Source of the DNA: an uncultured Gammaproteobacteria bacterium
GTDB lineage: Bacteria > Pseudomonadota > Gammaproteobacteria > Pseudomonadales > Azotimanducaceae_A
Direction of reading: 5' to 3'
DNA: 64,000 bases
Assembly (NCBI GenBank): GCA_913041025.1
Contig: CAJWGQ010000001.1
Span: 1-64,000 of the forward strand
Below the pieces are notes generated by a model. It saw only the letters and a program-made list of their open reading frames with translations, was not told where the DNA came from and searched no databases. The translations under genes and the position numbers were made by a program. Positions 45,477 through 53,524 of the stretch are shown piece by piece (position 1 is the stretch's first letter; the number at the start of each line of letters is the position of its first letter).

Positions 45477-46073
45477 GTGGATATAAAGGAACGCATCGAG
45501 TCTGTATTAAAAGCCGAAGCAAATGCAATAAATTCTATAGAGGTTACCGAAGAATTTGTGAAAGCGGTGTCAGTGATGCAGGGCCGCACTGGCAAAATAA
45601 TCACTACAGGAATTGGGAAAGCGGGTCACATCGCAAATAAATTCGCGGCGACCCTCTGTTCGACTGCCTCACAAGCACAATTTTTACATCCGGCAGAAGC
45701 CGCTCATGGAGATCTAGGGGCCGTGTCGCCTGGCGATATACTGATTGCCTTTTCAACCAGCGGTAAAAGTAGAGAGGTTATAGAAATATTGGAACTCTCA
45801 AGACATTTGGGCATTGAAACGGTTATCGGCGTGACATCGCATCCCGATTCAGAACTTCGAAAATACTCCGACGTGGTTATCGATATGGGCGAAATCGAAG
45901 AGGCCTGTCCTCTGGGACTTACTCCGACTTCTTCAATGGCCGTCATGCTGGCGATTAGCGATGCACTCGCTCTGGCATTAATGGAACAAAATAAAATCTC
46001 TAGAGAAGACTACGGTCTCAGACACCATGGTGGCTATCTTGGGCGCACCGCCAGACTGGATAATAGCCCCTAG
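45477..46073 (+). CDS. SIS-domain sugar-phosphate isomerase, KdsD/GutQ-like, no CBS domains
   Basis: A 198-residue single SIS domain, with TTGIGKAGHIANKFAATLCST, AQFLHPAEAAHGDLG, AFSTSGKSREVIE and CPLGLTPTSSM, all typical of arabinose-5-phosphate isomerases such as KdsD and GutQ. Those enzymes normally carry two CBS domains (about 320 residues); here the protein ends after the SIS domain. Stand-alone SIS versions of this kind occur. The start is GTG at 45477-45479. It is divergent from the GH20-kinase operon, so it may belong to Kdo synthesis or to the sugar pathway of that operon. Confidence 0.82.
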   Translation: MDIKERIESVLKAEANAINSIEVTEEFVKAVSVMQGRTGKIITTGIGKAGHIANKFAATLCSTASQAQFLHPAEAAHGDLGAVSPGDILIAFSTSGKSREVIEILELSRHLGIETVIGVTSHPDSELRKYSDVVIDMGEIEEACPLGLTPTSSMAVMLAISDALALALMEQNKISREDYGLRHHGGYLGRTARLDNSP

Positions 46074-46085
46074 CAGTTAGTCAAA

Positions 46086-46469
46086 CTAATCCCGGATCAA
46101 ATCATATTTCAGACCCGTTCCCTCCTCATAAAAGTCGAACTTTTGGAAAAATGCTTTGGACAGTTGTGATCGCAAGAGTAGTTGGTGCCCGCCTTTAGAC
46201 TCCGCCACTCCTATGGCATGCCCTAGAAGCCAACGCCCGATGCCATTCCTGCGGCTCGCCTGATCTACAATTAAGCTTCGGATAACGAATACCCCTTTAT
46301 CGGAACGATCCAACTCGTATATACCAAAGACCTTTTTCTGATTTTTAGCGATCCGGATAAATTCGGCGGGGGGCTCGGCAGGACCACATTCAGCTTTCAA
46401 ATGCGGGGGGCCATACAAATCTAATGGCAGTTCATCTCGGAAAGGCGGGTATACCTCGAAGTCTCGCAC
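46086..46469 (-). CDS. GNAT family N-acetyltransferase
   Basis: A 127-residue acetyltransferase with the acetyl-CoA loop VDQASRRNGIGRWLLGHA (Q/RxxGxG/A) after VFVIRSLIV, and the C-terminal FFQKFDFYEEGTG. Short N-terminus; the acceptor amine is unknown. The start is GTG at 46467-46469 and shares one base with the stop of the preceding gene (TAGTG), so the two are coupled. It converges on the SIS gene. Confidence 0.8.
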   Translation of the reverse strand: MRDFEVYPPFRDELPLDLYGPPHLKAECGPAEPPAEFIRIAKNQKKVFGIYELDRSDKGVFVIRSLIVDQASRRNGIGRWLLGHAIGVAESKGGHQLLLRSQLSKAFFQKFDFYEEGTGLKYDLIRD

Positions 46470-46939
46470 TAACGACCCAAAAGTGATTTCACAAGCTTAA
46501 GGACCATTCTCGATCCAGATTTCACTACGTTCACTACTGATGTCGATAATGGAATGTCTCCCAACAATTCTTTCGTTAGCAACTGAGCAATCTTGTCATA
46601 ATTAACCCAGGTGTCTTCCACCAAATAAGGGTCTAGATCGAAGACTGACGCATAATCGGTCATATATCTCGGATAGTAACCACCTGCAAATCGATTGCCG
46701 CGTTCAGAGAATAATGTCTCATCTAGATTGCCCCCTAATGCCATCAGCAGTTCACTGCCTTTCGCATCCTGCATTCTTACCCTTGTGATTAGTTGTTGAT
46801 GGTCCCTAACCAGTTCTTGCCTGAGTAACCCCAAATTCAACGCCCAAGCCAAAAACATGCCCATTGGAATAGCAGCCTTGTCAAATTCGCCAGCTAACTT
46901 GAGATGTTCATCTATGGAATCATAAATAACCAAAATCAT
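46469..46939 (-). CDS. DUF7832-like protein
   Basis: A 156-residue soluble protein. The N-terminal part, AIPMGMFLAWALNLGLL, followed by GNRFAGGYYPRYMTDYASVF and VEDTWVNYDKIA, resembles the DUF7832 type of small proteins seen in many bacteria, sometimes near toxin-immunity genes. I assign it by eye and only loosely. No catalytic motif is seen. It is coupled to the GNAT gene downstream and divergent from the TPR gene at 47042. Confidence 0.55.
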   Translation of the reverse strand: MILVIYDSIDEHLKLAGEFDKAAIPMGMFLAWALNLGLLRQELVRDHQQLITRVRMQDAKGSELLMALGGNLDETLFSERGNRFAGGYYPRYMTDYASVFDLDPYLVEDTWVNYDKIAQLLTKELLGDIPLSTSVVNVVKSGSRMVLKLVKSLLGR

Positions 46940-47041
46940 TCCGAAGCCAAATTAAGCTGGTATTATTCGGTGCTCGCTTATAGAAATGCAAAGGTTTCTT
47001 CAAAAACTGATGAAGAATTACCCAATACAATTGATCAATCT

Positions 47042-47725
47042 ATGACAAAGACAACCAGTAAAACTTTTCTTTTTGCTACTTTAGCTGCCTTAGTTTTTTG
47101 TATTAACCCAACTTTAAGCTTTGCTGATGGTCGCGCCGGAATGTCGACACTAGGCTATTACAAAGACCCCTATAGTGACGAAGAAAGATCGAGGCGGCTT
47201 TATGAAGAAGGCCTGAAACATAAAGCAAAGGCAGAAAGTCGAGCCGGACGAGCTACCAACGCAAAAAACACCAAAGAAAAGAATCGATTACTCAAAAAGG
47301 CGATGAAGGAATATCAAAAAGCTGTTGAAAAACAAACTAAAGCAGTCAAATTAGATCAAGAAAACTACAAGGCTTTCTCTGAGCTCGGCTATGCATTAGA
47401 AAAAAAAGGCGAGCCAAGAAAAGCAATAGGGGCTTATAACTTCTCGTTACGCATTAACCCAAGATATTACTTAGCATGGAGATATCGCGGGGAGGCGCTT
47501 ATCCAGCTGGGACTGATAAAGGACGCGAAAGAGTCTTACATGGTTCTATTTAAGAACGATCAAGAACTTGCGGCTCAATTGATGACGTCGTTTGATGAAT
47601 GGCTGGCACAAATCGAAACGACTGGCTCACTGGAAAAAGAAGAGTTCATCGAGTGGCTCTCAAGACGTAAAAGCCTGGCAAAAATAGCCTTTGGTCTAAC
47701 AAACCGATCAAAAGACAGCCCCTAA
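47042..47725 (+). CDS. Exported TPR-repeat protein
   Basis: A 227-residue protein with a clear signal peptide (hydrophobic residues 9-26, ending in LSFADG). After a basic, lysine-rich helical part (residues 50-90) it has two TPR-like units: KLDQENYKAFSELGYALEKKGE and AIGAYNFSLRINPRYYLAWRYRGEAL with its partner. It probably acts as a protein-binding scaffold in the periplasm; the partner is unknown. I choose the ATG at 47042 because the signal peptide begins there. It ends overlapping the opposing oxygenase gene by four bases. Confidence 0.8.
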   Translation: MTKTTSKTFLFATLAALVFCINPTLSFADGRAGMSTLGYYKDPYSDEERSRRLYEEGLKHKAKAESRAGRATNAKNTKEKNRLLKKAMKEYQKAVEKQTKAVKLDQENYKAFSELGYALEKKGEPRKAIGAYNFSLRINPRYYLAWRYRGEALIQLGLIKDAKESYMVLFKNDQELAAQLMTSFDEWLAQIETTGSLEKEEFIEWLSRRKSLAKIAFGLTNRSKDSP

Positions 47726-48546
47726 ACGACGGTCGCTCTGTACATGAGTCGGTGCTGGGGGAAAAAATCGTTTACAGGTTTGTGCTGAGTACTTCTATTA
47801 TCCCATATTGCCAGAGTTCCCTTTTTCCAGCGGAGCCTAACCGTAAACTCTTCTGTCACGATATGTTCATAAAGAAACTTCAATAGTCTACCGCTCTCCA
47901 GATCAGTCAAATCCTTAATTCGACTGGTAAATAGAGCATTCACAAAGAGACTTCGTTTATCTATTTCAGGGTGCCGCAAGACAACCCGGTGAGACACTAT
48001 TGGATAATTTTCCAATGCGCTCTTTAACCTCTCCTTGCCCCCAGGCTCGGCCAAACTTTCCTTAAAACCTTGACGAAAATCATGTTCAGCCTCTAATTCA
48101 TCAAATAAGTTCTGCATCTCGGGCGATAACGACTCATAAGCGGCTCGCGCGCTGGCCCACATCGTATCTCCACCAAAGCCGGGTACAACCTGCGAATGAA
48201 GCATAGTAAAGGTTGGCGGAGATTGCATAAAAGTCATATCAGAATGCCAAACCTCAATCTTAGATGGATTCTGCTCCGTACTTTCTAAAATCTGGACATA
48301 TTCCGTCCCTTCAACGATATCGTACGCGCCATGTCCTAAAGGCGTTCCAAATAGACCTGCAAAGTCCTCTAAAGATTGAGGTGCAATCTCCTGTTCTTCA
48401 AAAAAAAGTACTTCATACTCGAGCAAGCCCTTATAAACCTGTGTAAAAACAGTCTCGGAGTTTAGAACATCAACGACATCGACACCCTCTACATAGGCTC
48501 CGATTGAACCTGACGCTCGTCTAAACTCGGGGTTAGCTCCAGTCAT
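47722..48546 (-). CDS. TauD/TfdA family dioxygenase
   Basis: A 274-residue iron and 2-oxoglutarate dependent oxygenase. The iron ligands are His and Asp in EVWHSDMTFMQSPP and the distal His in DNRSTQHKPVND, with the 2-oxoglutarate arginine in HRLMYRATVV. The family includes taurine and 2,4-D dioxygenases; the substrate here is unknown. The start overlaps the end of the DsbA-fold gene as ATGA (48543-48546), so the two are co-expressed. Confidence 0.87.
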   Translation of the reverse strand: MTGANPEFRRASGSIGAYVEGVDVVDVLNSETVFTQVYKGLLEYEVLFFEEQEIAPQSLEDFAGLFGTPLGHGAYDIVEGTEYVQILESTEQNPSKIEVWHSDMTFMQSPPTFTMLHSQVVPGFGGDTMWASARAAYESLSPEMQNLFDELEAEHDFRQGFKESLAEPGGKERLKSALENYPIVSHRVVLRHPEIDKRSLFVNALFTSRIKDLTDLESGRLLKFLYEHIVTEEFTVRLRWKKGTLAIWDNRSTQHKPVNDFFPQHRLMYRATVV

Positions 48547-49160
48547 CTAGACAAGGCCAAGAGATGATCCCGAATGAAATCAAATCGATCCTTACCCCAA
48601 TAAATCTCGTCTTCGATAACCATAGTAGGAGCCCCAAAAATGTCATTTGCCAAGGCGATCTGAGTCAATGAAATCAGCTCTTCGCTTATTTCCTCGGACC
48701 GCAACGATTCAACAAATTCACGCTCAGTCACGCCCAATTCTATGGCTAGCGGTATCAGGCCATCGAGCGATTTGATCGACGCATCATTGTCTTCCCAGTA
48801 GGTTGAGAATAACTTTTCGATATAAGCCTCTTCCATCCCTAAACGCCGCATGACTAACGACCCTTTCAACGCGTCGCTCGTTTTAATTGGAAATTGTTCT
48901 GGCACATTAAATGGAAGCTTATACTTTTTGGCCCAGCGCTGAAGGTCAGTGGCTCGGTTTTTTAGCTTGGCCTTAGGCTCTTCACTCAACACGTATTGAT
49001 GATGCCGAAAGACGTAGCCCAAATTAAATGGCATATATTCGATAACTGCACCAAACTCTTGTGCAATCGGTCTCAAAAGATGAAATGCAAAATAACTATT
49101 GGTACTACCTACATCCCAATAGAATTTAATCGTTACTCGCTCTGTCATTTGTTTGGCCAT
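48543..49160 (-). CDS. DsbA-fold protein, 2-hydroxychromene-2-carboxylate isomerase family
   Basis: A 205-residue thioredoxin-like protein of the GST-kappa/HCCA isomerase family. The redox CxxC is replaced by the serine motif DVGSTNSYFA, followed by EYMPFNLGYVFR and the C-terminal FGAPTMVIEDEIYWGKDRFDFI, which binds glutathione in relatives. HCCA isomerases act in naphthalene breakdown; close relatives handle other ring compounds. I start at 49160; an ATG at 49148 or the longer frame from 49271 is less likely. It is coupled to the TauD-type gene. Confidence 0.84.
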   Translation of the reverse strand: MAKQMTERVTIKFYWDVGSTNSYFAFHLLRPIAQEFGAVIEYMPFNLGYVFRHHQYVLSEEPKAKLKNRATDLQRWAKKYKLPFNVPEQFPIKTSDALKGSLVMRRLGMEEAYIEKLFSTYWEDNDASIKSLDGLIPLAIELGVTEREFVESLRSEEISEELISLTQIALANDIFGAPTMVIEDEIYWGKDRFDFIRDHLLALSR

Positions 49161-49281
49161 ACTGTTTGAGAGAACTCCCTTTTCCCAGTTAATATCGTAA
49201 ATCACATCAAACCGAATATAAAACATGAGTAAATCTCGCTCACAAATCAGTATCCCTGATTTATCTGACAACCAATAAGAA

Positions 49282-49827
49282 ATGACTTACATCACGCCCG
49301 AAGGCTATACCTTACTGAAAACTAAGCTCAAGGAACTTTGGAAAAAGGAGCGCCCTTATGTCACGCAGAAGGTGAAAGAAGCTGCAGCCCTTGGTGACCG
49401 GTCAGAAAACGCGGAATACATATATGGCAAAAGGCAACTCAGAGAAATCGACAGAAAAATTCGCTGGCTATCAACAAAGCTCGATTCAGTAAACGTAATA
49501 GACCGGCTTCCTAAAGATCAGAATAAAATTTATTTTGGAGCATGGGTAACGGTGGCCTCAGAAAAGATTAGCGAACAGAAATATCGTCTCGTTGGCCCCG
49601 ACGAAACAGAGATCGACAACCACTACATCAGCATAAACTCGCCCCTATCACGCGCTTTAATCGGAAAACAAGTGGGGCAGCACGTTTTTATAGAAGCTCC
49701 TCGTGATGAATCACTAATCAAAGACAAAACTAAAACAGTGAAAAAATCACCCTTAAAATATGAGATCTTAGGTATTAACTACTCAGGGCCTGCCAAAAAT
49801 ATATCAGAATGCGACGTTCAAATTTAA
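49282..49827 (+). CDS. greB: Transcription elongation factor GreB
   Basis: GreB enters the secondary channel of RNA polymerase and stimulates cleavage of backtracked RNA. The 181-residue protein has the coiled-coil domain with the acidic tip LGDRSENAEYIYGKRQLREIDRKIRWL and the C-terminal FKBP-like domain (IYFGAWVTVASE, RALIGKQVGQ). DRSENAEY followed by the basic stretch is the GreB, not GreA, pattern. It is slightly longer than E. coli GreB through a C-terminal tail after residue 165. Confidence 0.92.
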   Translation: MTYITPEGYTLLKTKLKELWKKERPYVTQKVKEAAALGDRSENAEYIYGKRQLREIDRKIRWLSTKLDSVNVIDRLPKDQNKIYFGAWVTVASEKISEQKYRLVGPDETEIDNHYISINSPLSRALIGKQVGQHVFIEAPRDESLIKDKTKTVKKSPLKYEILGINYSGPAKNISECDVQI

Positions 49828-49853
49828 AGAATCATCAATCAAACAATCATCTA

Positions 49854-50501
49854 ATGAGTTATCGACAATTAATCTACATTGCGCTCTTGTCGTTTCACGC
49901 AACTATTTGGGCCCAAGGCGGCTCATCAGGTCCGGAAATTTCTGCCGACTCTGTTAAATCAGGCGTTTCCATTGCGGAGGTTGGTCGTAAAGAAGCTGTA
50001 CGCTTCCAAAAAATGGATAAAAACGGCGACAATTTGATCTCATTTCATGAATTTAAACGACAAAGAGACCCTTCAAAACAGCGACAACAACGTAAGAGGG
50101 CAGAAAAGAAAGAAGTGAAACAAACGCCAATAGAAACAAACAGAAGCCCAGATAAAAACATTAAAAGAGCTCATGAACTGAGACAAAAGAGGAACGCTCA
50201 CTCAAGAGAATTGTTCAACATACTGGATAAAGACAAAAACGCATCACTGTCTTACAAAGAATTTCTTAAAGAAAGCGATCCCATGAATCGAAAGTTAGCG
50301 AGACTAACTGCTTCTTTTAAACGCCTCGATAGAGATAAAGACGGGATGTTGTCAGCAAAAGAAATGCTGCTACGGGTGAATAGGCTAAAGTCTCTTGATA
50401 CCAACCAAGACGGTTTCGTAGAACCGAAAGAAATGCCTCAAACAGGATCAACCAAACATAGCTTGTCTGGTCAAAAAAACAGCCCAACAGAAATCCGCTA
50501 G
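49854..50501 (+). CDS. Exported EF-hand protein
   Basis: A 215-residue protein with a signal peptide (MSYRQLIYIALLSFHATIWA) and four EF-hand loops: DKNGDNLISFHE, DKDKNASLSYKE, DRDKDGMLSAKE and DTNQDGFVEPKE, each with the calcium-ligand spacing DxDxDG or close to it. Between the first and second is a lysine- and glutamine-rich linker. It probably binds calcium outside the cytoplasm. I use the ATG at 49854, since the signal peptide begins there; an upstream start at 49809 would place 15 residues before it and overlap greB. Confidence 0.83.
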   Translation: MSYRQLIYIALLSFHATIWAQGGSSGPEISADSVKSGVSIAEVGRKEAVRFQKMDKNGDNLISFHEFKRQRDPSKQRQQRKRAEKKEVKQTPIETNRSPDKNIKRAHELRQKRNAHSRELFNILDKDKNASLSYKEFLKESDPMNRKLARLTASFKRLDRDKDGMLSAKEMLLRVNRLKSLDTNQDGFVEPKEMPQTGSTKHSLSGQKNSPTEIR

Positions 50502-50511
50502 GCCCTTCACA

Positions 50512-51054
50512 ATGCTCGAAAAAACTCTCGACCAAATCATGGACATAAATATAGCCACTCGAAGTCCACTCCAGATAGAATTTGATCCGGCTTGGAGGTC
50601 TCCTTGCGAGGTCGGAGAACCCGAAGAGGGTGCGGGCAGACCGGCAACAATTACTTGGGAGCCGGTAAGAAGAAATTCGTTCACGGACGATTTTTCTGGT
50701 CTCGAAAGAGCAATCGAGTGTCCTATACACCCGGACATAAAAACCTATTTTGCGCGTTATTGGTCGGCTAACGTGCCTATGCAAGCACCTGATGGGTTTG
50801 TTGAGCTTCTCTTTCTCTGGAACGAGTACGACATTGCCCGACTAACTGAGAACCTAATTGGTCATTACCTAGCCTGTACACAAAACAAAAATCAATTTTC
50901 AGTTTTTTTTGCTTGCACGGAACCAGAGTCCGAATATTTCTTAACAATCAATAATGCGACCGGAGTCATCCAACTTGAATTGCCAGGTCAAAAGCCTATT
51001 CGGGAAATATCGGCTAACCTGAACGAATTTCTATCTACCCTTACGATCGACTAG
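50512..51054 (+). CDS. syd: SecY-interacting protein Syd
   Basis: Syd is a peripheral protein that binds SecY and may check the translocon. The 180-residue protein follows the E. coli layout: SPCEVGEPEEGAGRPATITWEPV, then FSGLERAIECPIHPDIKTYFARYWS, LLFLWNEYDIARLTENLIGHYL and the final ISANLNEFLSTL. The order and the LTENLIGH motif agree with Syd. It starts ten bases after the EF-hand gene and overlaps the opposing TetR gene at its end by four bases. Confidence 0.88.
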   Translation: MLEKTLDQIMDINIATRSPLQIEFDPAWRSPCEVGEPEEGAGRPATITWEPVRRNSFTDDFSGLERAIECPIHPDIKTYFARYWSANVPMQAPDGFVELLFLWNEYDIARLTENLIGHYLACTQNKNQFSVFFACTEPESEYFLTINNATGVIQLELPGQKPIREISANLNEFLSTLTID

Positions 51055-51647
51055 TTTTTAGAGGGTCGAGTAATGGCATGGACGCTTCTTTTTTGTTGAA
51101 CTCTTTCTAGCGAGATCGGTTTGCCTAAATCAACTTTGGCTCCTTGCGACGTCATGACATCCGAGTCGGATTGTTCAAAAAATATAAGACCCATAAGTCC
51201 ACAGCAAAAAACCGTCCAACTCACTTCATCTAAACTCCTAATTTTACTCAAAGTTCTTGGGGTTGAATCAAAACCAGTTGCTCGCGAAAGCAAAATAGAA
51301 CTCAAGCATATCGTTGCAGCTGTTCTAATATCCCCTTCCTTCAGCTCATCTTGAGAAGGCTCTTCCCCCTCACCGTTGGCTTTATTTTTAGTCAGTTCTT
51401 CCAAATAGGTATTGAATACTGTTCGAATAGCAAGGGAATCAATTGCATCCGCGTTCCTCATTATCCTTAGCTGCTGATTTAACACTTGCTCACACAATCC
51501 TTGTTTGTCATCGAAGTAATGATAAATCATTCTTTTATTCAGTCCGGCGCGATCGGCAATTCGATCGACCCTGGCGCCAGTAAATCCGTATTGAACAATT
51601 TCCACTACCGCGCTTTTCAAGATGCGTGTTCTGTTCTCTGATGACAT
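51051..51647 (-). CDS. TetR family transcriptional regulator
   Basis: A 198-residue repressor-type protein with the N-terminal helix-turn-helix GARVDRIADRAGLNKRMIYHYFDDKQGL. The ligand-binding part has no recognisable signature. I start at the ATG 51647; a TTG at 51677 would make the gene run over an operator-like palindrome. Two near-identical 16-base palindromes lie just upstream (51650-51665 and 51701-51716), which points to autoregulation. The next gene upstream on the same strand is ogt, 61 bases away. Confidence 0.9.
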   Translation of the reverse strand: MSSENRTRILKSAVVEIVQYGFTGARVDRIADRAGLNKRMIYHYFDDKQGLCEQVLNQQLRIMRNADAIDSLAIRTVFNTYLEELTKNKANGEGEEPSQDELKEGDIRTAATICLSSILLSRATGFDSTPRTLSKIRSLDEVSWTVFCCGLMGLIFFEQSDSDVMTSQGAKVDLGKPISLERVQQKRSVHAITRPSKN

Positions 51648-51649
51648 AA

Positions 51650-51665
51650 GTAACCAATTAGTTAC
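51650..51665. promoter_or_regulatory. Operator-like palindrome 1 (TetR)
   Basis: GTAACCAATTAGTTAC lies two bases upstream of the tetR ATG and differs at one position from the perfect palindrome at 51701. Bound protein here would block the ribosome site and early transcript. It is the near copy of the second site and 51 bases centre to centre, close to five helical turns. Confidence 0.65.
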
Positions 51666-51700
51666 ACTAACAGCCAAGCTACCATATTTTGTTGAGCGTA

Positions 51701-51716
51701 GTAACTAATTAGTTAC
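51701..51716. promoter_or_regulatory. Operator-like palindrome 2 (TetR), perfect
   Basis: GTAACTAATTAGTTAC is a perfect 16-base palindrome. It overlaps the ogt stop codon (51709-51711) and the place where a -35 box of the tetR promoter would fall if TATGGT (51686-51681, minus) is the -10. A TetR dimer is the natural binder. Confidence 0.7.
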
Positions 51717-52206
51717 TTGCTTTTATCTCATGGCCTTTTTCGAGCTTTAAAAGCATCTTTTTAACTTCTATTCCGCCAGCAAAACCTGTCAAGGACCCAT
51801 CTTGCCCTATCACGCGGTGACAGGGCACAATAATCGCGATGGGGTTCTTTGAATTGGCGTGTCCTACTGCTCTGACCGCTTTTTTATTTCCTATCGCTTC
51901 TGCAATGTCAGAATAACTGCGAGTCTCGCCATAAGGTATATTTAAGAGCTGCCGATAAACACTCTGCTGAAATTCTGTACCAGATAAAGATATCGGGACT
52001 TCAAAACGCTTGAGCGTTCCACTGAAATAACCCTGAAGCTGACCAATCACTCCTCCAAATGCTTCGGGCCGCTCGACCCAGATTTCTCTCTCGTTAGTCC
52101 AGTTTCGCGCACGCAGGAAACCAACTCCCATTAGGCAGCTCTCTGTTCCGTATATAATCAAATCGCCTGCCAGGCTCTCTACAATTGAGTAGCTAATCAA
52201 TGACAA
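51709..52206 (-). CDS. ogt: Methylated-DNA-[protein]-cysteine S-methyltransferase
   Basis: This repair protein takes the methyl group from O6-methylguanine onto its own cysteine and is then spent. At 165 residues it is the single-domain Ogt type, not the two-domain Ada. The helix-turn-helix GETRSYSDIAEAIGNKKAVRAVGHANSKNPI is followed by the acceptor motif IVPCHRVIG, and then LTGFAGGIEVKKMLLKLE. The start is TTG at 52204-52206. It stands upstream of tetR, and an operator overlaps its last codons. Confidence 0.93.
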   Translation of the reverse strand: MSLISYSIVESLAGDLIIYGTESCLMGVGFLRARNWTNEREIWVERPEAFGGVIGQLQGYFSGTLKRFEVPISLSGTEFQQSVYRQLLNIPYGETRSYSDIAEAIGNKKAVRAVGHANSKNPIAIIVPCHRVIGQDGSLTGFAGGIEVKKMLLKLEKGHEIKASN

Positions 52207-52266
52207 AATTTTCCATGTCCAATAATCAAATCATGTAGTCTCTTACCTAGTTGAGCTACCATCGAT

Positions 52267-53421
52267 ATGATGCACGACTTTTTGCCCAACAATAAAGATC
52301 TAGATGCGTTCCTGAAGGACCGAACCCTCTTTGAATTGACTACGTCTATCGCGCATACAGATCCTGCAAACCAAAACTCCTCGAATCATCAAGTTGTCTA
52401 CACAAAAACACCAAATGGTCTTAATGCCACGGTTTTAGGGGCCACCATTAATCTGGAAGTTCCAGTCTTGCTAGCCCCGGTCTACATCGAAAAACCCTGG
52501 GGGCAAGAGATATGGCACACAGGGATCGAAAAACGTGGCGAAAGCTCAGTGATGGTCGATAACAACCAATCAATTCCAATCTCGTTATTTTTAAGCCTGG
52601 CCCCTGAACAACTGACCAGTTCTAAACTGCCTGTCCTGCTTAAGGTATTGGATCCTAAGCCCGTTAAATCGTTAGGTAATTTATATTTGGAAGTCCACAA
52701 AGAAAAAGAAGAAGTCTACGTAGTTACCCATATAGATTCCGGGGCTTGGCCTGAAGGGGTGGGGACAATGAGGTACGGGGTCGATCAGGTCGCGAGGCAG
52801 TCCTACGAAACTGATCAGCAATTTAGAGCAGCCTATCTGTCTTCAGTCCAAGAGTATGAAGCAATCAGACAAAAGGTAGACGCGGGCGTCGATGTTTCTA
52901 CAACCCTCGAAGAAAAGGCTAAGCTTAAAATGGACAGGTTTACCTCAGTAAAAGAAATGAGGCTTGGTGATGTCATAAAGGTCCCCACTTGGACTCCACA
53001 CTCGCTGCAGCATGGTGTTCGGGTGGTCGAATTTCAAACGCCTACTTATGAGAGATACATTATCTCTTTCGAACAAAGGGTGCTGACACAGAACCACTGG
53101 GATAGCGAACACGCGATAACTCATATGACACTTGATACTCCAGCAGCCACAAAACATGAGAGCATTTCCAAGGGGCTCGAAATAATAGCTCGATTCGAAG
53201 ACTTTAATGTCCTCAGAACCGATTTCAGTAAGAGTCCTGATGTCGACCTGACAATGAGCCAGGACTACGCAGTATTCATGTCGATCGGTGGATCATGTTT
53301 GGTTGGAAATTTAGAAGTTCCTTCTGAAACTGCTTGTTTTATACCCAGAGCAGCACTAAAAAATCACAAAATACGAGGCCAAAAAGGAGCCTACGGTTTA
53401 ATAGCAAGTCCAAACAATTAA
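52267..53421 (+). CDS. Phosphomannose isomerase-like cupin protein
   Basis: A 384-residue protein resembling class I mannose-6-phosphate isomerase. The N-terminal EKPWGQEIWHTG is typical, followed by VLLKVLDPKPVKSLGNLYLEVHKEKEEVYVV, where the HxxxxE pair can bind zinc, and by VPTWTPHSLQHGVRVVEFQTPTYERYI, the second zinc-histidine region. The active-site layout differs enough that the reaction is uncertain: it may isomerise another sugar phosphate. It stands alone with a 60-base gap to ogt. Confidence 0.75.
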   Translation: MMHDFLPNNKDLDAFLKDRTLFELTTSIAHTDPANQNSSNHQVVYTKTPNGLNATVLGATINLEVPVLLAPVYIEKPWGQEIWHTGIEKRGESSVMVDNNQSIPISLFLSLAPEQLTSSKLPVLLKVLDPKPVKSLGNLYLEVHKEKEEVYVVTHIDSGAWPEGVGTMRYGVDQVARQSYETDQQFRAAYLSSVQEYEAIRQKVDAGVDVSTTLEEKAKLKMDRFTSVKEMRLGDVIKVPTWTPHSLQHGVRVVEFQTPTYERYIISFEQRVLTQNHWDSEHAITHMTLDTPAATKHESISKGLEIIARFEDFNVLRTDFSKSPDVDLTMSQDYAVFMSIGGSCLVGNLEVPSETACFIPRAALKNHKIRGQKGAYGLIASPNN

Positions 53422-53524
53422 AACTACAACGAGCAAACGAACACATCCAGAGATCGGTTAGTTAATTTGTATATCCTTCATCTTTAAGGTTAGTCTATCT
53501 CGAATAAGGAAGTCAGGAATTAAG

